DNA of 64,000 nucleotides from Fluviibacter sp041311015 (GTDB taxonomy: Bacteria > Pseudomonadota > Gammaproteobacteria > Burkholderiales > Rhodocyclaceae), in the NCBI GenBank assembly GCA_041311015.1, contig JBFYKG010000001.1, positions 3,463 through 67,462 on the forward strand, written 5' to 3'. Made by a program: the position numbers and the translations under genes. Below, piece by piece: positions 53,816 to 61,855 of the stretch; within the stretch, counting starts at the first letter, position 1; every line of letters begins with the position of its first letter. The notes under the pieces were generated by a model. It was given only the letters and a program-made list of their open reading frames with translations, ran no database searches and was not told where the DNA came from.

Positions 53816-55483
53816 ATGCGAACCCTTTTTAAAACATTTGTCGCATGTTTGCTTTCGGCATTAGCGCTCAGTGTTCATGCAAATGATGTGTATAACGAAA
53901 GCCGTCCAATTGTCGAACTCAAGAACGGCAAGCTCCAGGGCGTTTCCACGAACGGCATGCAGTCGTTTAAGAACATTCCCTATGCGGCGCCACCCGTTGG
54001 TGACTTGCGCTGGCGCCCGCCGCAACCCGCTAGCAACTGGGAGGGCATCCGTGATGCCAGCCACTTTGGTCAGGCCTGTCCACAGCCCATGGTTACAGGG
54101 CTCAATAGTGAGTTGATCCCGGGCAATGAAGATTGCTTGAAGCTCAACGTCTATGCCCCAATGGAAGCAAAGAAACTGCCCGTTATGGTGTGGTTTCACG
54201 GGGGCGGTCTGATTGAGGGGTCAGCTTCCGAACCCTACTATCAACCTATTGGGTTAATTAAGGAAGGGGTTGTCGTTGTTACGGTCGATTTCCGTATCGG
54301 CAAGTTAGGCTTCTTTGCACCGAAAGTATTGGCCGAAGAAGCCAATCGCAATGGTGAACCTGTCGGCAACTACGGCACCATGGACCAGATTCATTCACTT
54401 AAGTGGGTACGAGACAACATTGCCGCATTTGGGGGCGACCCGAACAACGTTACGATTTTTGGCCAATCAGCGGGCGGCCGTAGTGTGACATGGCTTATGA
54501 CCTCTCCCGCTTCCAAGGGTTTATTTCACAAGGCAATCGCGCAGAGTGCGCAGCAGTTGCCGATGAGGGATCAAACCCGAGAAACTTTTGGCATGGCGCC
54601 CGAGGAAGAAATTGATGCCCGGTTTATGCAGTCTTTGGGCGTCACGACGTTAAAGGAATTGCGAGCGCTCCCGGCAGACAAGTTGCTGATGACACCCACG
54701 GAGTTCAGAGACGGTGAGTTTGGCGGCTCATTTGTGGATGGTCAGATCATTGTTGGCAACTCGGTGCCCTTATTTGCCGCGGGCAAACAGCACAAAGTAC
54801 CGTTCATGATCGGGACCAATGCCTGGGATGCGAGTTACTTCATGCTGAGTGCCCCGCCACTCGCAACCTATCTTAAGAATATGGGCGAAGACCCAAAGAT
54901 CATTAATAAGCTTTACGCTCGTTTCAAAGACAAATGTGCACTCACGGCAGAAATCATGGCCGATGGATGGTATCGCGGCACCGTCAAACTATTAGCTGAC
55001 AACGCCAACAAATCTGCCCCGGCGTACGCTTACAACTATGCGTATCTCACCAGAACGATTCGCCCAGCACTCATCGGCCCAGGGCATACCTTTGAGCTAC
55101 CCTATGTATTCGGGGATCTAGGTAATGTCTTGCCAGCGCCCGCCAAAACGCAATCGGGTGCCGACCGGTGCAAGCGCATCAATCAGGCGCTGGCCGACAT
55201 GCAGAAGAAGGCCGCTTGGTCACGCTATTGGTTCCCAATGACCAATCCAGATGACCCGGAAGATCAGTCAATCTCTGAACAGCTGGCCAAAAGCTGGACG
55301 GCGTTTGCCCGCACCGGCAACCCCAACGATGGCGGTCAGGAAATCTGGCCGCGATACACCATGCGTGATGATGTCATGCGCGAGTTTATCCAGGACAAGC
55401 AAGGCGTCGTAAGAGATCTGCATAAGGACCGGGTGGACTATCAATTGCAAGTCATCAAGAAAACCTATGGCTTGCCTGAGTGA
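53816..55483 (+). CDS. exported type-B carboxylesterase
   Basis: A 555-residue alpha/beta hydrolase with a signal peptide (cleavage near VHANDV). The oxyanion loop is HGGG at about 128-131, the nucleophile Ser218 lies in FGQSAGG, and the catalytic His is probably in GHTFELPYVFGDL near residue 425. The acidic member is less clear: the usual TNxDEG region reads GTNAWDAS. These enzymes hydrolyse ester bonds of small or bulky substrates. I chose the ATG at 53816; a TTG two codons earlier is in frame. Codon use is more A+T-rich than neighbours, suggesting transfer. Confidence 0.87.
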   Translation: MRTLFKTFVACLLSALALSVHANDVYNESRPIVELKNGKLQGVSTNGMQSFKNIPYAAPPVGDLRWRPPQPASNWEGIRDASHFGQACPQPMVTGLNSELIPGNEDCLKLNVYAPMEAKKLPVMVWFHGGGLIEGSASEPYYQPIGLIKEGVVVVTVDFRIGKLGFFAPKVLAEEANRNGEPVGNYGTMDQIHSLKWVRDNIAAFGGDPNNVTIFGQSAGGRSVTWLMTSPASKGLFHKAIAQSAQQLPMRDQTRETFGMAPEEEIDARFMQSLGVTTLKELRALPADKLLMTPTEFRDGEFGGSFVDGQIIVGNSVPLFAAGKQHKVPFMIGTNAWDASYFMLSAPPLATYLKNMGEDPKIINKLYARFKDKCALTAEIMADGWYRGTVKLLADNANKSAPAYAYNYAYLTRTIRPALIGPGHTFELPYVFGDLGNVLPAPAKTQSGADRCKRINQALADMQKKAAWSRYWFPMTNPDDPEDQSISEQLAKSWTAFARTGNPNDGGQEIWPRYTMRDDVMREFIQDKQGVVRDLHKDRVDYQLQVIKKTYGLPE

Positions 55484-55787
55484 TGCCTACCTGTGTAACA
55501 AGGGCGACGGCGCGCTGCAGCTGACCGTGCACGTGCAACCCGGCGCCAAGACGACGTCATGCGCGGGCATTCACGGAGATGCGCTCAAGATCCGACTCGC
55601 CGCTCCGCCGGTTGATGGCAAGGCCAATCAGGCGCTGATTGCCTGGCTAGCCCAAACGCTGGCGTGCCCACAGAGCCACATCAGACTGATTCGCGGCCAG
55701 ACGGGTCGGCGCAAAACGCTGACGATTGATGCCGGTGCGAAGCTCACACTAATGCGTGCAACGCTAGAGGCACTCGCCGCAAACTAG
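55467..55787 (+). CDS. DUF167/YggU family protein
   Basis: A 106-residue protein of the YggU family: LQLTVHVQPGAKTTSCAGIHGDALKIRLAAPPVDGKAN is the hallmark region, given here in two parts (LQLTVHVQPGAK and KIRLAAPPVDGKANQA). No biochemical role is established. It overlaps the esterase gene by 17 bases. In many relatives it closes a yggS-proC-yggT-yggU operon; yggT is missing here. Confidence 0.9.
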   Translation: MACLSDAYLCNKGDGALQLTVHVQPGAKTTSCAGIHGDALKIRLAAPPVDGKANQALIAWLAQTLACPQSHIRLIRGQTGRRKTLTIDAGAKLTLMRATLEALAAN

Positions 55788-55791
55788 CGGA

Positions 55792-57057
55792 TCAGGCGCG
55801 CTCGTAGACCAGCTGACCACCGGCCAGAGTTTTCATGACGCGGCCCTGCAGGGTGCGGCCCAGGAAGGGCGTGAGTTTGCCGGCGCTACGCAGCGCACTT
55901 TCTTCCACCGTCCAGGTGGCTTCCGGATCAAAGAGCACCAGGTCGGCACGCTGACCGACGGCAATCTGGCCGGCTTCAACGCCGAGAATCTCGGCCGCTT
56001 TCGCCGTCACCGGCAGCAGCGAACGGCGCAGCGGCAGGCTGAGTGATTCGCCCCAGGCCAGTGTGAGCGAGAGCAACAGCTCGATGCCCGTCGCGCCCGG
56101 TGCCGCTTCGGCAAACGGTACCCGCTTCACATCGACACCGCGCGGCGTGTGCGCCGAAACCGCAGCACCCAGCGTGCCCTCTGCCAGACCGAGGCGTAAG
56201 GCTTCGCGATCTTCAAAGCCCCGCAGCGGCGGGTCAAAGCGCGCCAGTGGATCGAAGTAACCGATATCCTGTTCGTACAGGTGCAGGGCGTGGGCGGCCA
56301 CATCACCGGTCACTGGCAAGCCATCATCCTGCGCGGCCCGCAGCAGTGCCACACCCTCCGCAGAACTGATCTGGGTAAAGTGAATCCGTGCGCCGGTTTC
56401 CCAGGCCAGCGACAGCACGTTCTGCATGGCCATCGTTTCGGCAGCCACAGGGATCGCCGATAGGCCAAGGCGTGACGACCAGGCGCTGTCGTGGGCAATG
56501 CCATCCTTGCTCAGGTAGTACTCGGCCGGTTGCAGCCAGACTGGCACGTCGCACGAAGCAGCGTACTGCAGGGCACGCAGCAACACCTTGGTATCAGCCG
56601 GCAAGCCGCGGCCTTGCGAGACGGCAATACAACCGGCATCACGCAGCAGACTCATCTCGGCGAGCATGGTGCCTGCCAGACCCTGGGTCATCGCGCCAAC
56701 CGGCAGCACACGCACCTGCGAGACATCTTCGGCATGGCGCACGATGCGCTCGGCCAGCTCCGGTTCGTCGATGATCGGGTCCACATCCGGCGGACAGGCC
56801 AGCGTGGTCACGCCACCGGCTACCGCGGCCTCCAGTTCGGCGTCAATGTTACCGGCGATCCGCGCCGACAGATCCACCAACCCTGGCGCGATCACCAGGC
56901 CTTTGGCCTCGATCACCTGATCGGCTTTGAAGCCGGCGGGGGTCTGGCCGATGCCGGCGATTTTGCCATCGGCAACAAAGACCGAGGCGGCATCATCAAA
57001 CTGCGAGGCCGGGTCAACGACGCGACCGCCGCGAATCTCGATGTTCTTGGTATTCAT
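55792..57057 (-). CDS. PyrC', catalytically inactive dihydroorotase homologue
   Basis: A 421-residue amidohydrolase-fold protein of the dihydroorotase family that lacks key residues. The HxH metal motif reads DLSARIAG (Ser64, Arg66), and the essential Asp of the SDH loop is Ala302 (AVSAHTPRG). The rest is well conserved, including DIGYFDP and PFAEAAPGATG. In pseudomonads such PyrC' proteins are structural partners of aspartate carbamoyltransferase. The start overlaps pyrB's stop by four bases, supporting that role. A true dihydroorotase must be encoded elsewhere. Confidence 0.9.
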   Translation of the reverse strand: MNTKNIEIRGGRVVDPASQFDDAASVFVADGKIAGIGQTPAGFKADQVIEAKGLVIAPGLVDLSARIAGNIDAELEAAVAGGVTTLACPPDVDPIIDEPELAERIVRHAEDVSQVRVLPVGAMTQGLAGTMLAEMSLLRDAGCIAVSQGRGLPADTKVLLRALQYAASCDVPVWLQPAEYYLSKDGIAHDSAWSSRLGLSAIPVAAETMAMQNVLSLAWETGARIHFTQISSAEGVALLRAAQDDGLPVTGDVAAHALHLYEQDIGYFDPLARFDPPLRGFEDREALRLGLAEGTLGAAVSAHTPRGVDVKRVPFAEAAPGATGIELLLSLTLAWGESLSLPLRRSLLPVTAKAAEILGVEAGQIAVGQRADLVLFDPEATWTVEESALRSAGKLTPFLGRTLQGRVMKTLAGGQLVYERA

Positions 57058-58019
57058 GCGCCACCTCCTGCCAGTACGCTCATCACGGCCATTCGCATGG
57101 CGATGCCGAAGGTGACCTGCGGCAGAATCACCGCGCGCGGGCTATCAGCAACCGCCGAGTCGATTTCGACCCCGCGGTTCATGGGGCCCGGGTGCATCAC
57201 GATCGCATCCGGTTTGGCCGCCTTGAGCCGCTCGTGGGTCAACCCGTAACGGTCGTGGAATTCGGTGGCCGAGGGCAGCAGCGCGCCGGTCATGCGTTCG
57301 CGCTGCAGGCGCAGGGCGATCACCACATCGCAGTCTTTCAGCCCCGTATCGAGGTCGCGGTGGACTTCTACGCCCAGCGCTTCGATGTCCGTGGGGATCA
57401 GGGTCTGCGGCCCGACTACGCGAATCGATGCGGCACCCAGCGTCTTAAGAGCATGGATGTCCGAGCGTGCGACGCGCGAGTGAAGGATGTCGCCAATCAG
57501 CGCCACGTTGAGGCCTTCGAACCCACCCTTGTAGTGGCGGATCGTAAACATATCGAGCAGGCCTTGCGTCGGGTGGCCATGCCGACCGTCCCCGGCGTTG
57601 ATGACATGGATGTCGTTGCGACCCGTGCGGCGCAAGTGATCCACGATCAGGTGCGGGGCACCGCTGGACTCATGGCGCACGACAAACATGTCGGCGTGCA
57701 TAGCGCAGAGGTTGTCGACGGTGTCGAGCAGGGTTTCGCCCTTGGCGGTAGACGACGTCGACATGTTCAGATTGATCACGTCGGCCGAGAGGCGCTTGGC
57801 GGCAATCTCGAAGGTCGTGCGGGTACGCGTCGAGTTTTCGAAGAAGAGGTTGAAGACGCTCTTGCCGCGCAGCAGCGGCACTTTCTTCATGTCGCGGTCC
57901 GAGACCCCGAGGAAGCTCGCACCCGTGTCGAGCAAGCGCGTCAGCTGCTCTTTCGACAGGCCCTCGGTCGAGAGCAGGTGGATCAGGTTACCGTCGGCAT
58001 CGAGTTGCGGATCAAGCAT
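57054..58019 (-). CDS. pyrB: aspartate carbamoyltransferase catalytic subunit
   Basis: A 321-residue enzyme joining carbamoyl phosphate and aspartate in pyrimidine synthesis. The carbamoyl-phosphate motif FFENSTRTRTTFE is at about 59-71, and HPGPMNRGVEI is near residue 265. Length is like that of pseudomonad ATCases, whose regulation comes through a PyrC' partner rather than PyrI. The start overlaps pyrR's stop by eight bases; PyrC' follows with a four-base overlap. Confidence 0.96.
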   Translation of the reverse strand: MLDPQLDADGNLIHLLSTEGLSKEQLTRLLDTGASFLGVSDRDMKKVPLLRGKSVFNLFFENSTRTRTTFEIAAKRLSADVINLNMSTSSTAKGETLLDTVDNLCAMHADMFVVRHESSGAPHLIVDHLRRTGRNDIHVINAGDGRHGHPTQGLLDMFTIRHYKGGFEGLNVALIGDILHSRVARSDIHALKTLGAASIRVVGPQTLIPTDIEALGVEVHRDLDTGLKDCDVVIALRLQRERMTGALLPSATEFHDRYGLTHERLKAAKPDAIVMHPGPMNRGVEIDSAVADSPRAVILPQVTFGIAMRMAVMSVLAGGGA

Positions 58020-58536
58020 CGTCCAGGCTCCAGGTTAATTGGCCCTTCGGGTCATCAAGCGGGGTTCGGGTCAGCACGAGGCTGGCGTTATCCGGCAGTT
58101 CGACCTGCCAGGCACAGTAATCGGCGGCGATCGGCAGTTGGCGCCCGCCACGATCTGCCAGCACTGCCAGCTGAACGCTGGCCGGCCGGCCATAATCGAA
58201 GAGCTCGTTCAGCGCTGCGCGTGTGGTGCGACCGGTGTAGAGCACATCGTCCACCAGAATCACCGGCTTGCCGGCAATATCGACCGGTACCGAGGTAGGC
58301 TGCACATTCGGGCTCAGTCCACGCTCGCTGAAGTCGTCGCGGTAGAAGGAGATATCAACGCTGCCCACCGGCGGGTGAGATGACAACTGTTGCGAGAGCC
58401 GCTCGGCGATCCAGACGCCTCCGGTAAAGACACCGATCAGCACGGTATCGGGCGCCCGCTCGAACACGGGGCGCAGCTGCTCAGCCAGCGCGCTGATCTG
58501 CGCTTCGGCATCGGGAAGGGTTTTCAAGTCAGGCAT
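58012..58536 (-). CDS. pyrR: PyrR-type uracil phosphoribosyltransferase/regulator
   Basis: A 174-residue type-I phosphoribosyltransferase. The PRPP loop VILVDDVLYTGRTTRAA is at about residues 92-108. In Bacillus PyrR attenuates pyr transcription through RNA binding; in proteobacteria a regulatory role is less certain. The ATG at 58536 overlaps ruvX's stop by eight bases, so ruvX-pyrR-pyrB-pyrC' form one operon. Confidence 0.92.
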   Translation of the reverse strand: MPDLKTLPDAEAQISALAEQLRPVFERAPDTVLIGVFTGGVWIAERLSQQLSSHPPVGSVDISFYRDDFSERGLSPNVQPTSVPVDIAGKPVILVDDVLYTGRTTRAALNELFDYGRPASVQLAVLADRGGRQLPIAADYCAWQVELPDNASLVLTRTPLDDPKGQLTWSLDDA

Positions 58537-58999
58537 GCGCGCCTCCGGAAAAATTCTGTTGCTGTTGCTGCGACTGTTGTTGTAACCGTTGATCCAGCCA
58601 TTGCTGCAGAAGAATCTGAGCGGCGACGGCATCGACATTTGCCTTTGCGGCGCGGGCCGATTGCCCGGCCTGCTGCAGGCGCTGTTCGGCCTCCGCCGAG
58701 CTCAGTCGCTCATCGACCCAAGCCACCGGCAGATTAAAGCGGCCGTGCAGCTGGTTGCCGAAGCGGCGGCAACGCTGTGTCATCTCGTGTTCGGCGCCAT
58801 CCATTGACGTCGGCAACCCAACCACAACCTGGTGCGGCTGCCACTCGGCCAGCAGGGCGCCGATCTGTTCGAAGCGCTGTGCGACGGGCTCGCTGGCAAT
58901 CAGGGTCAGCGGGTGTGCCAGACCGGTGACAGTTTCACCAATGGCGACCCCGATCCGGACCGTGCCGAAGTCGAAGCCCATGACCGTGCCCTCAGGCAT
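58529..58999 (-). CDS. ruvX: Holliday junction resolvase-like pre-16S rRNA nuclease
   Basis: A 156-residue RNase H-like nuclease, YqgF/RuvX type, implicated in 16S rRNA 5' maturation. Motifs are VMGFDFGTVRIGVAIG with the first catalytic Asp, VVGLPTSMDG and WVDERLSSAEAE. The C-terminus is a Gln-rich tail (QQQSQQQQQ) coded by CAG/CAA repeats, beyond the family core. The start overlaps yqgE's stop by eight bases. Confidence 0.92.
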   Translation of the reverse strand: MPEGTVMGFDFGTVRIGVAIGETVTGLAHPLTLIASEPVAQRFEQIGALLAEWQPHQVVVGLPTSMDGAEHEMTQRCRRFGNQLHGRFNLPVAWVDERLSSAEAEQRLQQAGQSARAAKANVDAVAAQILLQQWLDQRLQQQSQQQQQNFSGGAHA

Positions 59000-59606
59000 G
59001 GCCCGCCACATCGGAAAGCCGGTCGAAGCCGATGCCCAGTTTGGCCAGGGCCGCCGGAAGACGCTCTTCGTACGGTAGATCGAACAGGATCTCGTCATCC
59101 GCCGGCACGCTCAGCCAGGCGTTCTGCAGGATTTCGTTGTCGAGCTGGCCGGGTACCCAGCCCGCGTAGCCCAGTGCCACCAGAATCGAATCGGGGGCGG
59201 CCTCGCCACCGACAGATTCCAGAATATCCTTCGAGCTGGTCAGCGCGATCTTATCGGTGACCTTCATCGTGGCCTGCCAGGGATTGGCCGGCTTGTGCAA
59301 AACAAAGGCCCGATCCAGTTGCACCGGGCCGCCGAACAGCACCGGTTGCCCCGAGAGTTCGCTATCCGGATTCGCCAGTTCGACGCGTTCAAACAATGAG
59401 GCCAGCGTCATGTCTGTGGGCTTGTTCACGACAATGCCCATGGCGCCTTGATCGGAGTGTTCACAAAGGTAGATGAGGCTGCGGGCAAAGCGTGGGTCGG
59501 TCATGCCCGGCATCGCCACCAGAAAATGCCCTCGCAGCCAGGTGGCAGACTCTGCCATCCCCGACGATTTTTTTGCAGCGTCCGAGGGTTCGCTGGAAGC
59601 GGTCAT
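58992..59606 (-). CDS. UPF0301 protein YqgE
   Basis: A 204-residue protein of the YqgE/AlgH family: LRGHFLVAMPGMTDPRFARS near residue 24, DQGAMGIVVNKP and ALGYAGWVPGQL are hallmark blocks. No biochemical activity is known. It heads the ruvX-pyrR-pyrB-pyrC' block. An ATG at 59558 is closer to the usual family N-terminus; I kept 59606, where a -10-like hexamer would give a leaderless transcript. Confidence 0.9.
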   Translation of the reverse strand: MTASSEPSDAAKKSSGMAESATWLRGHFLVAMPGMTDPRFARSLIYLCEHSDQGAMGIVVNKPTDMTLASLFERVELANPDSELSGQPVLFGGPVQLDRAFVLHKPANPWQATMKVTDKIALTSSKDILESVGGEAAPDSILVALGYAGWVPGQLDNEILQNAWLSVPADDEILFDLPYEERLPAALAKLGIGFDRLSDVAGHA

Positions 59607-59612
59607 GTGGCG

Positions 59613-59619
59613 TATTCTA
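59613..59619. promoter_or_regulatory. candidate overlapping divergent -10 elements (yqgE/phr)
   Basis: TATTCTA reads TATTCT on the plus strand and TAGAATA on the minus strand, both -10-like. Start sites about seven bases downstream would fall at or next to the ATG of phr at 59626 and of yqgE at 59606, only 19 bases apart. -35 elements are weak on both sides. Confidence 0.3.
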
Positions 59620-59625
59620 CCGCAA

Positions 59626-61128
59626 ATGTCGAATATCACCGCCAAAAACCCTGCCGCGCCGGACACCCGACCTGCCCTGGTCTGGCTGCGCCGCGACTTA
59701 CGTCTGACAGACCATGCCGCGCTCTACCATGCGTTGCGCCACCACACCTGCGTTTATGTGGCTTTTGTGTTTGACCGGGACATTCTGGATCCCTTGCCCA
59801 GACAGGATCGGCGGGTCGAATTTATCCGTGAATCGCTCGTTGAACTGGATGTCGCGATGCGTGAGCACGGCGGCGCCCTCATTGCACTACACGGCCACCC
59901 CCGCGCGTGTATTCCGGCGCTGGCCCGCGAACTCGGGGTCAGTGCGGTCTATACCAACCGGGACTACGAACCCGCCGCCGTTATTCGTGACCGGGATGTT
60001 GCCCATACGCTAGCGCTGGACGGCATTGCCTTTCACAGCTTCAAGGATCAGGTGATCTTCGAGTGCGACGAAGTCCTCACGCAGGCGGGCAAACCCTTTA
60101 CGGTCTACACCCCCTACAAGAATGCCTGGCTCAAAAAGGCGGCACTCAGTGACGCGGATTTCTTTGTGCGGCCGTATCCGGTCGAACGTTATCTTTCGCA
60201 CCTGGCGCCCGCCGCAACTACGCCTCAGGCGTGCGGCGTGCCCACCCTGGCCGCGCTGGGCTTTGAATCAACCGATCTGGCCGCTATCGGCGTGGCGCCG
60301 GGCATGCGGGGTGGTCAGGAACGGGTTGCCGACTTCTTCACCCGCATCGACCGTTATAAGGAGGCCCGCGACTTCCCCGCAGTCAAAGGCGTCTCGTATC
60401 TCTCCGTCCATCTGCGCTTTGGCACCGTGTCGATCCGCCAGCTGGCCGGCGGCGCCTGGCGCGACGGTAGCGCCGGTGCACTCGGCTGGCTCAGTGAGCT
60501 GATCTGGCGCGACTTCTACTTTGCGATCCTGCATCACTTTCCGCATGCCATCGGCCACGCCTTTAAGCCGGCCTTCGATGCGCTTCAATGGGATACCGAA
60601 CCCACCTGGCACACCGCCTGGTGCCAGGGCATGACCGGCTATCCACTGGTTGATGCCGCACAACGCCAGCTATTCAAGACCGGCTGGATGCACAACCGGC
60701 TGCGCATGGTCAGCGCCTCGTTCTACACCAAAGATCTGGGGCTGGATTGGCGCGATGGCGAGGCCTGGTTTGCCGAATGGCTACTGGATTTTGATCTGTC
60801 GGCCAACAACGGCGGCTGGCAGTGGTCCGCCTCCACCGGTTGCGATGCGCAACCCTGGTTCCGTATCTTCAATCCGGTCACCCAGTCAGAACGTTTTGAT
60901 CCGCAAGGCAAGTTCATCCGCCGCTACGTGCCCGAACTGGCCAAGGTGCCCGATAAATATATCCATGCGCCCTGGACGATGCCGCCGGCCATCCAAACTG
61001 AGTGCGGTGTACTGATCGGCCGCGATTACCCGGCGCCCATCGTGGACCATGCTGAGGCACGGCAACGCACCCTGGCACGTTTTAAAGCAGCCACCGGCGA
61101 AGCTGCGGACGTAAAAAAACCGGTCTAA
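59626..61128 (+). CDS. phrB: deoxyribodipyrimidine photolyase (CPD class I)
   Basis: A 500-residue flavoprotein that splits cyclobutane pyrimidine dimers using light. The N-terminal antenna domain starts ALVWLRRDLRLTDHAALYHAL. FAD contacts are seen in LSVHLRFGTVSIRQL, LIWRDFYFAILHHFP, WMHNRLRMVSASFY, DLSANNGGWQWSASTG and FNPVTQSERFDPQGKFIRRY. These C-terminal blocks match repair photolyases rather than signalling cryptochromes. An in-frame ATG at 59605, with GGAAG upstream, is an alternative start and would add seven residues inside the yqgE gene. Confidence 0.95.
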   Translation: MSNITAKNPAAPDTRPALVWLRRDLRLTDHAALYHALRHHTCVYVAFVFDRDILDPLPRQDRRVEFIRESLVELDVAMREHGGALIALHGHPRACIPALARELGVSAVYTNRDYEPAAVIRDRDVAHTLALDGIAFHSFKDQVIFECDEVLTQAGKPFTVYTPYKNAWLKKAALSDADFFVRPYPVERYLSHLAPAATTPQACGVPTLAALGFESTDLAAIGVAPGMRGGQERVADFFTRIDRYKEARDFPAVKGVSYLSVHLRFGTVSIRQLAGGAWRDGSAGALGWLSELIWRDFYFAILHHFPHAIGHAFKPAFDALQWDTEPTWHTAWCQGMTGYPLVDAAQRQLFKTGWMHNRLRMVSASFYTKDLGLDWRDGEAWFAEWLLDFDLSANNGGWQWSASTGCDAQPWFRIFNPVTQSERFDPQGKFIRRYVPELAKVPDKYIHAPWTMPPAIQTECGVLIGRDYPAPIVDHAEARQRTLARFKAATGEAADVKKPV

Positions 61129-61133
61129 CCCGG
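61113..61133 (-). terminator. candidate terminator of the receiver-protein gene
   Basis: CCGG (61120-61123) and CCGG (61130-61133) can pair around a six-base loop, followed on the minus strand by a run of seven T (61119-61113). The stem is short. It overlaps the end of the photolyase gene. Confidence 0.4.
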
Positions 61134-61163
61134 CGATCGATGTAAACGCGTTGTGATCTTGAT

Positions 61164-61532
61164 CTAGATGTCCGCAATCCGCGTGAGCAGTTCGTCATCG
61201 CTGACCGGCTTCACCAGATAGTCGATGGCGCCCTGGCGCAACCCCCAGACTTTATCCGTATCCTGACCCTTGGCGGAGATCAGAATGATGGGGGTTTTAG
61301 CCAGCCGTGCATCTTCGCTGCGGGTCAGCGCCCGGGTGGCCTGATAGCCATTCAGCCCCGGCATCACGACTTCCATCAGAATCAGGTCCGGGTAATCCCG
61401 CTTGGCAATCGCCACGCCCTCTTCACCATCCGCCGCCACGATGACCTGGTACCCGGCACCACTGAGTGTGTTGACGATCTGGGCCCGCTCCACCGGAGAG
61501 GGCTCCACTACTAATATCGTCTGAATGCTCAC
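61164..61532 (-). CDS. degenerate single-domain receiver, PilG/PilH-like
   Basis: A 122-residue CheY-fold protein resembling twitching-motility receivers. Three signature sites differ: the acidic pair is Glu10-Pro11 (VVEPSP) and the phosphoacceptor position is Glu54 (LILMEVVMPGLNGYQ), while Ser86 (LISAK) and Lys108 (LVKPV) remain. It therefore probably cannot be phosphorylated in the usual way and may be constitutively active-like. It is next to rubredoxin, where pilG/pilH commonly sit in relatives; no pilI/pilJ or histidine kinase follows here. Confidence 0.88.
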   Translation of the reverse strand: MSIQTILVVEPSPVERAQIVNTLSGAGYQVIVAADGEEGVAIAKRDYPDLILMEVVMPGLNGYQATRALTRSEDARLAKTPIILISAKGQDTDKVWGLRQGAIDYLVKPVSDDELLTRIADI

Positions 61533-61558
61533 CCGGGGTTCCTGTTTGATCTATCGAA

Positions 61559-61735
61559 TCAGAGTTCGATCATCTCGAAGTCTTCTTTGCGAAGACCACA
61601 TTCCGGACAGACCCAGTTCATGGGCACATCGGCCCACAGGGTGCCGGGTGCAATGCCGTCCTCCGGCAAACCGGCCTCTTCGTCATAGATAAAACCACAA
61701 CCCAGACACATCCAGGACTTAAATGAACTACTCAT
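61559..61735 (-). CDS. rubredoxin
   Basis: A 58-residue one-iron electron-transfer protein. Iron ligands are the two pairs CLGC (residues 10-13) and CPEC (near 43-46). DEEAGLPEDGIAPGT and WVCPECGLRKEDFE are classic. The start at 61735 begins MSSSFKSW. Acts in the cytosol as donor to reductases or oxygenases; partner unknown. It lies 26 bases before the receiver gene. Confidence 0.95.
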   Translation of the reverse strand: MSSSFKSWMCLGCGFIYDEEAGLPEDGIAPGTLWADVPMNWVCPECGLRKEDFEMIEL

Positions 61736-61769
61736 GGCAAAACCTTCGGCAAGATGTACAAAGACGGAT

Positions 61770-61778
61770 TGATACAAT
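61770..61778 (+). promoter_or_regulatory. candidate extended -10 promoter for thiE-hemL
   Basis: TGATACAAT matches an extended -10 (TGn plus TACAAT) in the divergent gap between rubredoxin and thiE. It would give a leader of roughly 70 bases to the GTG at 61856. I saw no TPP riboswitch in that leader. Confidence 0.4.
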
Positions 61779-61855
61779 ATGGCCATCCTACCCGATGCAA
61801 CAGCCCGCTGTCATCCCGTTGTCATCATTAACACAACGGTTTTACGGATTCTCCA

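Noticed and set aside
57192..58298. 368-codon plus-strand frame opposite pyrB and pyrR
   Set aside because: It crosses two conserved genes on the opposite strand and resembles nothing; an antisense artefact.
58555..58600. CAG/CAA-like triplet run as a possible microsatellite
   Set aside because: It encodes the Gln-rich C-terminus of RuvX in frame and is short; no evidence of instability.
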